From Gnetum montanum (taxonomy: Eukaryota > Streptophyta > Gnetopsida > Gnetales > Gnetaceae), in assembly GCA_015680685.1 (NCBI GenBank), contig MNCI01007655.1, positions 469,724 to 533,723 of the forward strand: DNA of 64,000 nt, read 5' to 3'. This document shows, piece by piece, positions 47,281 to 59,774 of the stretch; positions within the stretch are counted from its first letter, which is position 1; the number at the start of each line of letters is the position of its first letter. The position numbers were made by a program, and so were the translations under genes. Below the pieces are notes generated by a model. That model was given only the letters and a program-made list of their open reading frames with translations. It was not told where the DNA came from and did no database searches.

Positions 47281-47680
47281 TTACTATACAAAACCATTAG
47301 GCTCATAATTGCATGTAGTAGTGAGGTGAATAATGGGATGAGAAGGGATTGTAGAGATTAGGACATGATGTACCTAACCATGTCTACGATAGGTTCTTGG
47401 GTCAATTGTGATTAAAATGACCATCATACCTATTCGTTGAAGTTTCAAACCAAGTTCATACTATTATGAGTGGCCTCACATTGATGTATTCCTTCCTGCC
47501 TACCATCATGGGTCCACAACAACCATAGAGAATGAACATCACTTCAAAAAGAGAAGAAAAGAGAGAAAGGAAGGAAGGGAGGGCCTTAGAGAGGTACCTT
47601 CAGGCATGGGTAACATGTCTTTCTAACCCCATAACTAATGTTGGTAGTTGATTATTATGTCTAAGGGTTTTTTTCCTTTT

Positions 47681-47688
47681 TCTATCTA

Positions 47689-47772
<84 letters not shown>

Positions 47773-47773
47773 C
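47681..47773. repeat. TC microsatellite
   Basis: About 90 bases of TATC then almost pure TC repeats, with occasional TTTC, inside the 3' region of E'. It explains the spurious Ser-Leu repeat ORF at 47648-47869. Confidence 0.95.
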
Positions 47774-47873
47774 CCCTTCATGGAAACCATACCATGCAAA
47801 GACATGCTTCTTGTTTATTGGTCAACAATAGGAGTGATGGTACGTTTCATGAGGAGTTATAGACCATAAGAAG

Positions 47874-47878
47874 AAAGT
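47874..47878. other. Target-site duplication of solo LTR E (AAAGT/GAAGT)
   Basis: AAAGT at 47874-47878 and GAAGT at 48576-48580; four of five agree, the difference being G/A. Confidence 0.75.
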
Positions 47879-48575
47879 TGATGAGCAATGGAGTAATCCA
47901 ACACCCAATCATACAAGTCACAGGTGTTCATGCATGACTAGATCATAATCTGTGGATGAGGTAATGTGAATATGCTAATAATTGGTTAAATCGTTGTCCT
48001 ACTAATATGAGGTAATGTGAATATGCTAGGGTTACCAAATACTTTGCTACTGGGTAAACAAAGCAGTAGCATTACTAGGTTACCAAGCATTCACACTTAA
48101 GTGCTCGAAATTAGTCTTACTCATTCTACTTAACAACATTAAAAGTAAAGTGCATGGTAAAGTAAACATTAACTAAAGAAACAGTAAACATTATACTAAG
48201 TCAAAGCAGGAAATGAAATCTAGGAGAATGTTGCAATAATTGGAAATAGCTCAATCTTTATTTCTGGTCACACTTGTGCCCAAGTATAAAATGCTCGAAT
48301 AAAGATGTCGTTCACTAGTTCACACTACACTGTGAGCATTCACACTTCTAAGCACTTAAGACTAACTCACAAAAACAAATTGAAAGAGTTTCGGTAAGGA
48401 TGGATGAAATTATGTACTGGACCATGCGTCTAAATGTCGTATTTTTAAGTAGGCATGTATGGCATGATATCGGATATTCGATGTCATAGTTTGGGATCCA
48501 ATATCGAATACCCGATATTGTGGCTCCGATATCAGATACATGATATCGTAGTTGTTAAACAAATGCATCTTATTA
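47879..48575 (-). repeat. Solo LTR E (type-C LTR) in the 3' region of E'
   Basis: 697 bp, minus orientation; plus strand starts TGATGAGCAATGG and ends GCATCTTATTA (terminal CA decayed to TA). It is closely similar to the element C LTR (31121-32033), including three ACCAAG-type motifs and a U3 full of GATATC/CGATATTG (48465-48550). Both flanks are 3'-region text of E', so there is no internal region attached. Confidence 0.83.
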
Positions 48576-49000
48576 GAAGTCCAGAAGAGAACCAAACAAA
48601 TCCCCTTGAGGTCACATCCTTTGCCATTCCCACTTGGTCTTTTTCTCTTTCTTCAAGGCACAATGATTAGTAGTTAATTTTAGTTTCATGTAAAAAGGAC
48701 CATATGTCTTTCATCATAAAGACCTCTTATTTAAAGAAATTGGAGGGATGGATGATGTGGTTTCACTAAATTACATGATTATGTACCTAATTGACTTGAT
48801 AGCATAGGATAAAAACCCAACACATGGTGTCAACTTTTGCATCATGACTGGCAATATTATTAACAGAAACATAGTAGACATTCATAAAACATAAAGGAAA
48901 TGACTCAAGAAAAGAGAAAATTATAAAGAAAAGAAAAATAATAAGGAATAGAAAACATATTGAGAAATGGAAAATTTTTGAAGAAATAGGAAAATGATAA
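48576..49000 (-). mobile_element. Element E', 3' untranslated region, inner part
   Basis: Continues the 3' region beyond solo LTR E; 48600-48670 aligns with C 17041-17110 and with the inverted B text near 7720-7790. The A-rich stretch 48890-49020 corresponds to the A-rich stretches of C, D and F. Confidence 0.65.
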
Positions 49001-50928
49001 AAAATTGTAAAATAAGAAAGTGAAAATGCACTTATTCGTTCTTGGTTCAAGATGGGGTAAACTCTTGGTCAAGCATTCGAAAAATGGACCACACATTCCC
49101 TTATACATCATAAGTTTTCCATTTATCATCTTTAATGATTTAAGTTTTTATTTGGTAGCATAGTTAACATTGATGATAATCATGTTTTGATCATTTAGAG
49201 ACATATCTTTGGTTGGACTATAAGGTGTTTTCTTTTTAAGGGGTCCATACATGTTTCCTTGTTTATTTTCTATTTTAGTTCTTGTGTCTCCTTGTTTAAC
49301 ATCTTCTTTTGGTGTGTAGCTAGAGTGTAAGAGATTCTTCTCTAAGTTCTCTAGTTGGTTCATTTTCTTACAACAAGAACTAATAAGTGGGTTGGATGTC
49401 TCCATGCATCTTTTGAACGATTTTGTATTCTCATTTTTGAATCACTAGGTATTTTTTGGTTTAGTGGCTATTGTGTAGATTTGATTTTGCACACATACTT
49501 GTTCCTTAATTTTGTTGTGGGTTGGTATAGGGATTGTGTTAATACTTTGAATTTTTGGCCAACAACTACACCCTTCATCATTATTAGTAATGCATGGAGT
49601 TTGTTGTCTCTCCACAGTGATAGGTTCATCTTTTATGTTTTGTGTCAAAGTGGTAATGGTTGTTGGCTCTTGTGTAGAATTGGGAAACATTGTTTTTGTG
49701 AGGAAGGGTGTTACATTGGATTGTCTATGTCCTAGTTCTAATGAGCTAGTACATCTACTAGTTTTATCCACATGTGTGGAAACTATCCTAAAGAAAGAAC
49801 ATTTCTGAGACTTTTGCTGAGATCCACTAACATTATCATTTACTTATATGTTTACGACACAAGTGACATTCTTCTGTTGAGATTGTGATGCCAATCCTTC
49901 TAGCATTATTGATGGTGACATATGTTGGAGGAAAGTATGAGAGTATTGAGGATGTGACAAAGGATAAGAGGTGCAAGATGGTGATCCTAAAGGAGATGTT
50001 GCAAGTTGATGGTATTCAGGATATTTGTAATGAATTGAGGCATAGGAAGTAGAACCATTTGGAGAAACAAGTTGTTGAACATAATATCCACAAGGGCCTT
50101 GCTGGCAATGAGGGTATTGCTAATTTGTTGATGACATCTTCCATGACTATGGGTTTTGCCACTATGGTTGATAATAGTTTTGAGGTTGATAAGAAGTTCC
50201 ATTGGGATAGTACTATTGGTTATGTAATTGTCTATAATTACCTTGTGGGTAAGGTAATCTTCCAGGCATTTTCTTTTCTGCAAACTTGGGATTTAAAACA
50301 AAAGCCCCAAACTCCTGTAAATGTAACATAACTGGGTAATAGCTCTTTGGATGTGCATATTGGTAGATGTTACATCCCTCATTCTCTTCTGTATATGAGT
50401 TTGAAACCATTTCTACTATAGCTATTTTCCCTTTTTGCCGATAAGTTTTCTTATTTTTTTCCTCTTCTTGTTTTGATCATTAATCTTTTTTGCTTTACCT
50501 TTTCCTCTATGGATTTCAAGTTGGTTGTAACGTTTTCATTCATCAACTCCCACATCTTATCTACCCTTACTTCAATCTCAGCAATAGACTTTTGTATTGG
50601 CAAGGTTTTGTGTGAAATCAACTCATTAAGAGTTGCCTCTTTTTCCTGATCATAAATATGAACTTTTTTTTTTTTTGTGAAGAGTTGGATCCCAATTATA
50701 TTCCTCTACACTTTCTCTTTTACATAGCTCTCCTTCTGTTGTCACATGTTCAACTAGCCTTTGTATTTGATGGGCTCTCAATTTGGATAATCATCCTTGG
50801 ACATAGATCCCAAGGGTCTTATTCGTTTTATTATGAAGCCCATCTATGATGTGGCAAAGTTGCTTTTTTTGAGAAAAACCATCGCTTGAACATCTATATA
50901 GTAGAGAATAGTATGTGTCCAAGGTTAC
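49001..50928 (-). pseudogene. Element E': gag C-terminus, linker and RT-less tail
   Basis: Minus strand from 50928 down: capsid core part (about 50900-50650), Lys-rich segment, a Cys motif region (50410-50213, GCNIYQYAHPKSYYP, with Tyr in place of Cys), and a Tyr/Gln/Asn-rich linker (to 49990). A tail follows (49771-49445 and 49405-49148) with TPCITNNDEGC, KEQVCVQNQIYTIA and METSNPLISSCCKKM. The tail matches the tail of C. No RT, RNase H or integrase follows. The protease core seen in C is also missing here. Confidence 0.72.
50924..50928. other. Target-site duplication of element F (GTTAC)
   Basis: GTTAC at 50924-50928 and again at 60613-60617, perfect. The flanks join into the capsid region of E' gag. 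Confidence 0.93.
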
Positions 50929-51751
50929 TGATGAGCGGCGAGGTACCCCTATGCTCAACCATACGAATCACTAAGGCATTACACGCGATTTAGTCGAATT
51001 CCATGGACCTATAGTTATCTCATAAACTAGTTTCTCTAGGAAGTGAAACGACATTGAGAACGTTCGTTATCTTCTCAATTACACTCGTGAGGCTCAAGGG
51101 TATGGTTTAAGTGTAATTGAGGTATATGAATTTTTATCATTTTATATTTTATGGATATAATTGCCTACGACAAGAATAAGGGTAGGGTAGATTGCAAACT
51201 AATGTTTATTGCCTAGCTAGCCTAAAACAAGTAATTGCCCCACATTCCTAAACACATCTTGAACACATATAGCATTGTTGGGCTACTAAATGTTAAGCGT
51301 TGCTGGGTTACCAAGTGTTATATGAATGCTCAAAGTGGTCATGCTTGTGTTCATTAATTGCTGGAAGTAAATTGCTTAATTAAATACATTAAAATAAAGA
51401 GTAAGCGAGTAAAATGCATTAAAGGAAATATTAAGATATTCTCAGCACTGCAAGGATTGTCAAAAGAGTTCGTTTTATTCCTGTCATAATGCTGTGCTCA
51501 GGTACATCAGTGCTTGAACAAAGAATTGTACACACTTTAGACCCCTTTTGTGGGCACTCAGAAAATATTCTAACTCTGAGGAAAATAAATGGTAAGAGCT
51601 TCGCTATTTTGATTGAAAATTAAAACTAAAACTGACTGAAAACTGGAGCTCAAGCATGGTATTTATAGACTTGGGGAATATACCTCAACGTTAGATATGT
51701 GACGTCAGACCAAGGCCTCGACGTTGCAGAAAACTAAAGCATGTTTCATCA
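50929..51751 (-). repeat. Element F 3' LTR
   Basis: 823 bp; plus strand TGATGAGCGGCG to TGTTTCATCA, followed by the inverted polypurine tract. The minus-strand TATA box is near 51660-51668. U3 has AACGTTAG/GACGTC/GACGTTG motifs in place of the GATATC array. Two GGGTTACCAAG-type motifs are at about 51280-51325. Confidence 0.93.
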
Positions 51752-51763
51752 TACCCCCATGAC
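51752..51763 (-). promoter_or_regulatory. Polypurine tract of F
   Basis: Plus strand TACCCCCATGAC, the complement of a GGGGGTA tract, touching the 3' LTR. Confidence 0.85.
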
Positions 51764-53560
51764 TGAATGAAAACTCGTCTTTGAGTTAAGAAGAGCAGGA
51801 ACAAGTTCTTTACAACATAACATAGTGGGTAGGTATGGAATTATTGACTAACATTATAGATTGACTCAGATGAAATAGACATACAGACTTTGAGTGCCCA
51901 AGTGTACAAAGTTAGAATTTTTACAACATTGGGTGTTCATGATAAAAGAAATGAACACCTTGGATATCACTGACAACCAACACCTCTTGGTAGTAGAAGA
52001 ATGAGAGAGAGAAGAGATCCCTTGATCACGAATGGTCCTTATTATGTGGTGCTGTTGCATCCTTGGTGAAGACAATCCCGCTTCCAGTCCATGCTTCCCA
52101 CTGCAATCACAACAAAATCATGAATTAGTATGCAATGTGTAACACATGGTGGTTAAATGCTTTGTCTTGTCTCGACTAGGTTGTGATTGTGGTTGATTGG
52201 TTCTTTGAGTAATGTTAGCGGGAAGGTTGATAGATAGGGTTAATTAAATTAAGTGGTCTATTAAATTTGAAAAAGTTCAATACAAGGAAATATTTGAAGA
52301 GGGTATAAGAATTCACAACAATGAAAAGAAGAATTCACTGAAAACTGTTGTGAAGATGTGTACAATTGGATGTCATTGGTGGGGTAAAAAGAAAGAATTC
52401 GATTATAAAAATGTCTAAGGGTAAAGAACTTAACTAACCCAACCAAAAGATATGCAAATGGGTCCTCCCAAAAGCAGGCACAGGCCTTTGATGCCTTTGC
52501 ATAACTTCAAATCAAAGAGGCTGTGGGCTCCATGGATGATTAATTGTTACAGAAGGTTAAGTACAAAAACTTGGAATAAACTAACTAAGAATTCCAACAC
52601 AACAAATTAGGACATTGAACTAAGACATGAAATCGGTAATGAGGTGAGACATGGAAAGCATAGAATTTTTTCTTTTTTGAAATGGGAACCACACTATGCA
52701 AAGATACATGCATTTATTTTGTCCAAAGGGTGTGCTTTGAATCTTGATCATTTTTTTTCTTTTTTTCTTTTTGATGAGAACCACACCATGCAAGGACTTA
52801 TTCAACTTCCTTTATTGATTGGCACAGAATAGTAAGAAATTGATGGAAACACACATGCACCTAGGCAAATAGAAAAGCACAAAGAGTACCAAATCCCCTT
52901 GAAGCCACACCCTGTTCAAACCTTTGACTCCTTCCCAATTTCGAAAATTACCAAAGTCACAAATTTATTAAAGTTTGATTAATGAAAAAGGGATTGCACG
53001 TTTCCAAAACAAGGAAAACCATAGAGTGTGTGGATGGGTGGATGTTGTGGAATCATTGTCTATTACATGAAAAGAAACCATGTCCTAATTATCCATAATG
53101 AAATTCAAAGCTAGAAACCAGACATCAACAATCAAATAAAAATAGTACATATCACCATTAAGGAACACACTATCAATGTACTTGGCACTTGTTAACAAAT
53201 AGTTAGAAAATCACACTAAATAAAAGAAAATATAGAAAAAAGTGTAAATTATTCAAGAAATATCAAATGTGCTAACGATGGTGAAAAAAAAATTAGAAAA
53301 GATTAATAACATAAAAACAAAAAGATGTAAAATAAAGAATGTGTAAAACAAAAAAGTTGTAAAAGAAAAAAAATGTATAAAACAAAAAAGTTTGAAAAAC
53401 TAAGGAGTCACTTAAATGATTAGCATGATTGGCCATCTACACCATGACTAAGGAGAAGAAGATCCGAAATATGGAACGTGGTTGTCTATCTGATTAGGTG
53501 TTTGTTGTGTTAACTAGCGTATGCTCATGGAAAGGTTTAATTTGTTGGATGTTGACTAGA
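51764..53560 (-). other. Element F 3' untranslated region
   Basis: About 1.8 kb without a gene, alignable with D 19747-21830. The 19-base core is missing; a deletion near 52660 removes it. An A-rich stretch lies at 53215-53400. Confidence 0.7.
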
Positions 53561-54715
53561 TGTTTCTTGTTTGGACTCTTAGGTTTATAGATCATCATGG
53601 CCCTTGAAGGAAAAGTTTCATGAATGATGTAAGGTCCTTTCCACAATGTTTGGAATTTAGTTCATTGAGGTACGTGTGTGGGGTTCCAATAAAGAACCTT
53701 ATCTCCTAGTTAAAATTTGACTTTTCTAATTTTTAGGTCATGACGTCTTTTGTTATAGGCCTTGTGCAACTTGCTAGATGATAAGGCTACTAATTGGTTT
53801 TCATCTAGCAAGTTGAGATTTGTTAATCTTTCTTTTTGGGCTAGAATTAAGTCAAGGTCAAGGTTACAAGTTGTTGAAAGTGTACAGAGTTTAGATTGAA
53901 TAGGGAGTGTTGATAGTTTGTGGTATACAAGCTCATAGGAAGAGTAGCCTATAGGAAGTTTCTAAGTTGAGCGGTAAGCCCAAAGGGCATTGTTGAGTTT
54001 TGTGCTCTAATCCTTCCTATACTTGCTAATTGTTCTTGTTAGTATTCTTGTGATTTCTCTATTGGTAACCTCAACTGGACTATTAGCTTGGGGATGGTAA
54101 GGTGTTGTGAGTTTATGTTCAACCCCCAAGCATTTCATGAGCTTCCAAAAAGTAGTGCTTGTAAACTGAATTTCATTATTAGAAATTAATGCACATGGCA
54201 CACCAAACCTGTTTACAACATTTTGTTGTACAAATCGGGAAGCAGTAGAAGATGTACAATCGATGATGAATGTTGCTTTTGCCCATTTTGTACAAGAGTC
54301 AATAGTGACTATGATGTACGCCTTTTCATTTGACATGGGCATGATGGGATCCATGAAATTAATGCTCCAAATGTTGAATGGTTCTAATAGTTAAATTCAT
54401 TGTTGAGGTTCCTCCATTCAAGCAGTCATTCCACCATCTCATTGGCATTGTTCACAATAGCAGATGAAATGGTGAGCATTCTTGAAGAGTGTTGGCCAAT
54501 AGTACCATGCCATCGGGATTTTAATGGTCGTGCGTCTCCTAGCATAGTGTCCTCCACAAGGACCTTTATGAGCATCTTGCAGAACATGCAGTTGATCAAC
54601 ATCAAGGACGTACTAGCAAACTAGGCCATCGATGCATACCTTGTAGAGGTGTCCATTTATTTCTATGAAGTGCTTTACTTGGTGAAGAAATTGCTATTTT
54701 CTCTAGTGGTCCAAC
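53561..54715 (-). pseudogene. Element F integrase (decayed)
   Basis: Minus strand. The zinc module is at about 54650-54400 (LQDAHKGPCGGHY-like, and a Cys pair near 54440). The core is in the open stretch 54354-54007 with the first Asp changed to a Met-Asp-Pro context. It also has ISNNEIQFTS at the second Asp position (Asp to Asn), and YHPQANSPVEVTNREITRIL with the Glu kept. The C-terminal LGDKVLY-like segment lies near 53720. Confidence 0.87.
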
Positions 54716-55380
54716 CCTTATGGCATCTCCTGAGCGAGAAAATAGATGAAAATGTTATCATACCATTTTGGCTCATTGGGCATTTGTTCAATTATTGCTC
54801 TAGCAAAGAGGAGTTCATCAGGAAACGTATCAGATAATGGACTTTTGTCCTCTTTGTCATTCCATTGCAACTGAGACACGTGATCAACAACCACATTTTC
54901 AATGCCCTTTTGATCTACCATTGTAAGATCAAATTCTTGCAAGATCACTAGCCATTATATGACACGAGGACTCACCGCTGGTTTGTTCATTAGGAAGCAG
55001 ATGACATTATGGTCTGTGTGCACAAACACCTTGTATCCAAGCACATAATGCCTAAACTTTTCTAGAGCAAACACCACTGCCATCAATTCTCTCTGTGGTG
55101 GTGTAGTTCAGTTGTGCACCCACAATGCTTCAGCTAGTGCAGTGTATGTAGTATGGCCATTTCTTGTCATCTAATTGCATTAGCACTGCTCCTAAGGTAT
55201 AATTTGATGCGTCTATCATAATGTGAAATGGTCTAGATGAATTAGGTGCTTGTAGGATTGGAGTTTCCACAAGCTTTTCTTTTAGTTGCTGGAACACTTT
55301 TTCACATTTTGGGGTCCACACAAAAGGAGCATCTTTCTTTGTTAACTCAACCAATAGTTTTATAATCTTAAAGAAATTCT
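54716..55380 (-). pseudogene. Element F RNase H (decayed)
   Basis: Minus strand 55354-55130 with LTKKDAPFVWTPKCEKVFQQ, FHIMIDASNYTLGAVLMQLD and YYIHC. The catalytic Glu region (about 55090-55040) and ILQEFDLTMVDQKGIENVVV (54948 on) follow, then DHVSQL where the last motif lies. Confidence 0.87.
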
Positions 55381-56105
55381 CTATGAATCGTTGGTAGTAG
55401 CCAGTGTGTCCAAGAAATGACCAAACATCTTTAACTGTTTCCAGCTAGCAAGTTATTCCTTGGATGATCCTTATTTTTTAAGGGTCCACTCAATTCCCGG
55501 TTGTGAGATTTTGTGCCTTAGTACAATGCCTTCCTAGACCATGAGGTGACTTTTCTACCAATTGAGCTACATGTTGGTTTCAACACACTTTTTCAGCACT
55601 TGCTCAAGGTAGTCTAGGGCTTGCTCAAATGTGGCTCCATAGGTGGAGAAGTCATCCATGAAGACTTCCATACCGCTACCAATCTGCTATTGAAAGATGC
55701 TTAGGACCAAGCATTGAAATGTGGTAGGAGCATTGCATAGACCAAACAACATTTTACGATATGCAAAAGTCCCTCAGGGACTCATGAACATTGTCTTTGC
55801 TTGGTCCTTTGGTGCAATTTGAATTTGGTTATAGCCATTATAACCATCTAGAAAGTTGTAGTAGCAATGCCTTGATATTGTGTCTAGCACCTAGTTAACA
55901 AATGACAACGAAAAATGATCCTTGAATGTTGTCATATTTAGCAGCCCAAAATCGATGTAGACCTACCACTTGCCATCTTTTTTGGCACAATTACAAGTGG
56001 GCTAACCCACTCACTATCCACAATGGGATAGATGAACCCCACCTTGAGGAGTTGCTTGATTTCCTCAACAATTTGCTTCAATTTGGGGTTTAGTTGCCTT
56101 TGTGG
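55381..56105 (-). pseudogene. Element F reverse transcriptase (decayed)
   Basis: Minus strand from about 56100: EEIKQLLKVGFIYPI-like start, a shortened KKDGKWxV segment near 55975, LLNMTTFKDHF, FLDGYNGYNQIQIAPKDQAK (near 55830) and FGLCNAPTTFQCLV. The catalytic box is FMDDF at about 55665-55651 with both Asp kept. SHLMVxEGIVLRHKIS follows. Stops are present at Gln codons. Confidence 0.88.
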
Positions 56106-57075
56106 TTATCATTTTGGCTTCATGGCTAGATTGGTGTAGATGCGATGTTGACATATCCTAGGATCAATCTTTGTGAGTTTAGGATATGACCAAGCAAATA
56201 CTATTGAGCATCTTTCAACTACTTTCAACATCTTTTTTTGTTCTGGAGTAAGTTTTGCATTGATTATAACTAGCTTTCCATTCTTTAGAAATACATATTT
56301 CATTCCAGCTGGTAGCATTTTCAATTTGAGGGGTTGCTGCTTAATGTTCTTAAGAATTTCTAACTCTTCCTAATAGGTGTTATCATTGGTGATGAACTTG
56401 CTCTAGTTCATCCATGCTCGTGACATATTCACATGTTAGGCTCTTAGTCGGTTCTATGCATAGTGTGCTTCTTTTAGAATCAGCGGTTAGCCATTGGGTG
56501 CCCTTCTGTTTTGTAGCTGCTGTGTACATAGACACTTGAATTTTGACTTCTAGTGCACACTGCTTGCATGTAGAGATATATGCTTGCTTTATGACCCAAA
56601 GTTTCTGCACATAATTGCACCCGCTATCACTGTACATGATGTGTGGAACTTTCTTCTTCTCGATTTTTCCAAATGCATTTTCTTTAGAGATTTCCAGGGA
56701 AAGATCTCTAATGTCCATTCTTGCATCGATAGTGCTCAGCTATGCCCTTCTTATTATGATTGGGAAATCCCCTTTGCAGTTCTCTACTTTGATTACCAGG
56801 AAGTCAATAGGATAAGACCACCCATAAATAGTGGTCACAATGTCTTCTACTAGTCCCAATGGAACAATGATGGATTGGTCTACTAATTCCAATATGATGT
56901 TCCTCTTCTTGAGAGGAGGTAGGTTCTAAGTAGTGTACATCTCATAAGAAATCAAATTAACACCAAAACCTGAATTGAGAAGCACCTTGCACAGTTCGTT
57001 CCCAACAATTTGCAAATAAATTAGAGAACTTCTAGGATTAGCTAATTTCCTAGGAAGGTTTTCTGCATAGATCCA
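56106..57075 (-). pseudogene. Element F protease and connector (decayed)
   Basis: Protease about 57060-56690 (minus), with the (N)SGFGVNLIS active-site region near 56975, LVEDIVTT and DFPIIIRRA. It continues as IRDLSLEISKENAFGKIEKK (56718 on) and the Cys pattern STCKQCALEVKIQ. Connector 56324-56109 (MKMLPAGMKYVFLKNGKLVI) leads to RT. Confidence 0.86.
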
Positions 57076-59615
57076 ATCAAACTATCCAATCAAACATAGT
57101 GTGAGTAAGCATTATGGTATGGATCTTTGGAAAAGTTTGGTTTGAAGGAGGCCCGAAGGAATTTGATATGGAGGAAGAGGCAAGAGTAGGGTTGTCAACT
57201 GCAAGTGGAGATGAAGACTTAGGTGGACTATGAGGTCAAAAGAAAGGTGTTTTCTTTGATCAAGCATTCAACCCTTCCAATTGATGATTGGGTTGCAAAT
57301 TAACAACCCTCGTAGCATTGCGTTATTGCGGTTGAGTGGGCAGTTCACTTTGCATATGAGGAGTAGGTGGTAGCTATGCAACTAGAGGAGGAGTATGTGT
57401 AGGGATAGGAGGAGGATAAGGATAGGAGGTGGCATCCCTTATTTTATAGGGATAAGGTGTTTGATAGTAATTAGAAGGGTGGTAGTAAGGATAAATATTA
57501 GAAATGTGACTGGAAGAGTCACGTGGAGACATGGGTTGCTACACGTGGTAACCATATGGATTAGGTTACCGATAAGGGTATTGTTGCCTTGGCAATGTAA
57601 ACACCCATGATTGTCGTTATTGTCATTGTTGGTACTGTTCGCACGATTGCGATGGAGCTTTACTTGGATAATACAATTGTTGCTGGTAGAACTACCTAAG
57701 ATTACCTTGAGAATAAGGTAACCTTCTAGATGTTTGCCTTTGTGTAAGTCGTGGATGTAAGGCATACATCCCCAGATTCATGAAGAGGCAAGACAATGGG
57801 GAAACATCCCTTAGGATGTTCATAATGGCAAACATCACATCTATGATCATCATCTGATTCACTATTCACAATCTCTTCTATTGTAGTAGTTTTGCCCTTA
57901 CCTTTGTAATATGCACGTTTAGCTTCCTTATGCCTCATGTGCTTATGGTCACTACCTTGTTCCCTAGACTCTTTAGTGATTTTGAAAACAACTTGAAATC
58001 TACTAGCCATGGAGNCAACAATGATCCTTCTATCCGCAAGAGGGAGGTTCAATTTTATGATAGTAAGGACGAATCCATATTTAATGAAGGGATGCATAAG
58101 AAAGCCTTGCCACTTCAATAATTCCAATCTGAACTTACAGCCAAGGTTGATCAATTAAGGGACTCCATGGCTAGTAGATTTCAAGCTATTCTCAAAATCA
58201 CTAAAGAGTCTAGGAAACAAGGTAGTGACCGTGAGCACATGAGGCATAAGGAAGCTAAACATGCATATTACAAAGGTNCAGTGAGGTTGAGCCAATTAAG
58301 AATAAACATGGCTAGGGCATTTGTGCATCAAGGCATAGTATCGGCCAATGGCGGTATCCAAGGGTTCATGTGTTCCTTGTTTCCACCCTTGAATTTGCTT
58401 TCTTAAGTTGGACACCCTAGAGTACGTTTGATATTTATCATTGAACAACACAAGCATGGTACTCTATCATCTGATAGATTCCGGTTCTAAAGACTTGTAC
58501 TAGTTCTCTACTTCTTTAATAAGTGTCCTAGGAAACAACTTTTGCCACTTGTTCTCTATGTTTTGCAAAGCACATGCATCTTGGAAAGCTTAAAGATGAT
58601 TCTGTGGATTGGAGTTATATCTTCATTTAAATCAAGGAATATTGTTCATGTCTAATCGTTTGATCTGACTGTCTTTCACATGCCTTGTTGGGATTTTGAC
58701 TGCCTTTGCAATGTTAAGCATACTTTGGGTAGCAAATAGAGGCTCATCGAGTCCTTGATCATGGTGCCTAGAATGCCCTCTACTACCCCTTCGTTCATGG
58801 CGATGTGCCTCTCTTGAACGTCTGCATTCTTGATCTTGCCTATCTCAATGGTCGCCTTGATTATTATGGTCCCATCAATCATTGTGCTCATTTCGATCAT
58901 CTCCATCATGATCTCACCTTTTGCGGTTATGATCGGAGCTAGAAGAAGAAGATGATGATGAAGGGGATGAGAAAGGAGAATTAGCACCATCATGGTGCCT
59001 ACTACCACCTCTTTAGTGATCACGACCACAATTATGATTGTGCTTTTTGTTGGCATCCCTGTCTTGATTTGCCTCTTTGGATCCTTCTTTGTCATTGGAT
59101 CCCTTATTACCAGAATCAAGATTGTGAATTGTGGAGTGCAGATTCTGGTTTTGACCTTCATTGCTAAAGTCAAAGAGAGGATTTTCATTGTATGAAAAAT
59201 CCCTAGAGAAGGGCTCTCCATTAGCTTGTTGGTACAATAGGAATGGAGGATTGTTAAGCCCTTTTCCCTTCGAAAACTCATAGTGTTGTTCTAGTTGCCG
59301 ATCCCATAGGCATTGTGCTTCAGTGGGATGATAATCCCTGGCGTCTACATCTTTCACATCATACTTCCCATGGTAGTCTTGAAGACCACATCATGCAAGC
59401 ATTTGATAGAGCATTGCAGGAGCAGCACAATTAGGTGACAACACAATGTTGCCCTCCATGTCACACCATTGTAGCTATTCATCCTAGTGTAGGATGAAGG
59501 TAAAGTTTGGCACATACTCGTCAGGATGGGTATATATAATTAGGTACTATTGAGGCTTTGTTGAACAAATGTTATCAACCTTGGGTGGAGAAGTGCTTCT
59601 ATGAGAAGAAGACAT
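57076..59615 (-). pseudogene. Element F gag and gag-pol linker (decayed)
   Basis: Start Met at 59615; TAG at 59486-59484 is the early stop shared with A, B, D and G. The 59357-59013 stretch (LEQHYEFSKGKGL, then FDFSNEGQNQNLHS) and the Arg/Asp/His-rich region to about 58780 follow. The capsid core is at 58640-58280. After the artefact at 58016-58277, 58014-57726 has KITKESREQGSDHKHMRHKE and the Cys motif CDVCHYEHPKGC (about 57845-57805). The linker runs to 57300. Confidence 0.86.
58016..58277 (+). other. N-bounded inverted gag patch (probable misassembly)
   Basis: The 262 bases between single N at 58015 and 58278 encode gag in the plus direction (SIRKREVQFYDSKDESIFN, then ILKITKESRKQGSDREHMRH) inside a minus-strand element. 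58162-58277 is a near-complement of 57896-58014. The expected minus-strand text between capsid core and Cys motif is missing by about this length. A reversed gap fill is likely; a true inversion is less so. Confidence 0.8.
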
Positions 59616-59754
59616 TTTCAGTTAGCAAAATAAAAATCATTGTGCTCTAAAAATTTGTTGTAGTGATTGTGAAATAAGATATGACTCTAAGGTTCATTCT
59701 AATGATTTAAATACTTTTCACTGGGTACTAGATAGCGCACAAAATGACAAAAAG

Positions 59755-59774
59755 GTCCTTAGTAACGGTGCCAA
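59755..59774 (-). promoter_or_regulatory. Primer-binding site of F (tRNA-Asp type)
   Basis: The minus strand reads TTGGCACCGTTACTAAGGAC next to the 5' LTR, a decayed tRNA-Asp match. Confidence 0.84.

Larger units (their letters stand above)
47281..47878 (-). mobile_element. Element E', 3' untranslated region, outer part
   Basis: Matches C 16480-16570 and D 20690-20912 in the same orientation, with the core CATGGGTAACATGTCTTTC at 47605-47623. It also holds the TC microsatellite. No 3' LTR was found at its left end. It is interrupted at 47879 by solo LTR E and continues at 48576. Confidence 0.65.

Noticed and set aside
47648-47869. A frame encoding a long Ser-Leu repeat.
   Set aside because: It is only the translation of the TC microsatellite.
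57896-58277. A biologically meaningful inverted repeat (hairpin) in F gag.
   Set aside because: Single N bases mark both ends of the reversed arm and gag text is missing at that place, so an assembly error is simpler.
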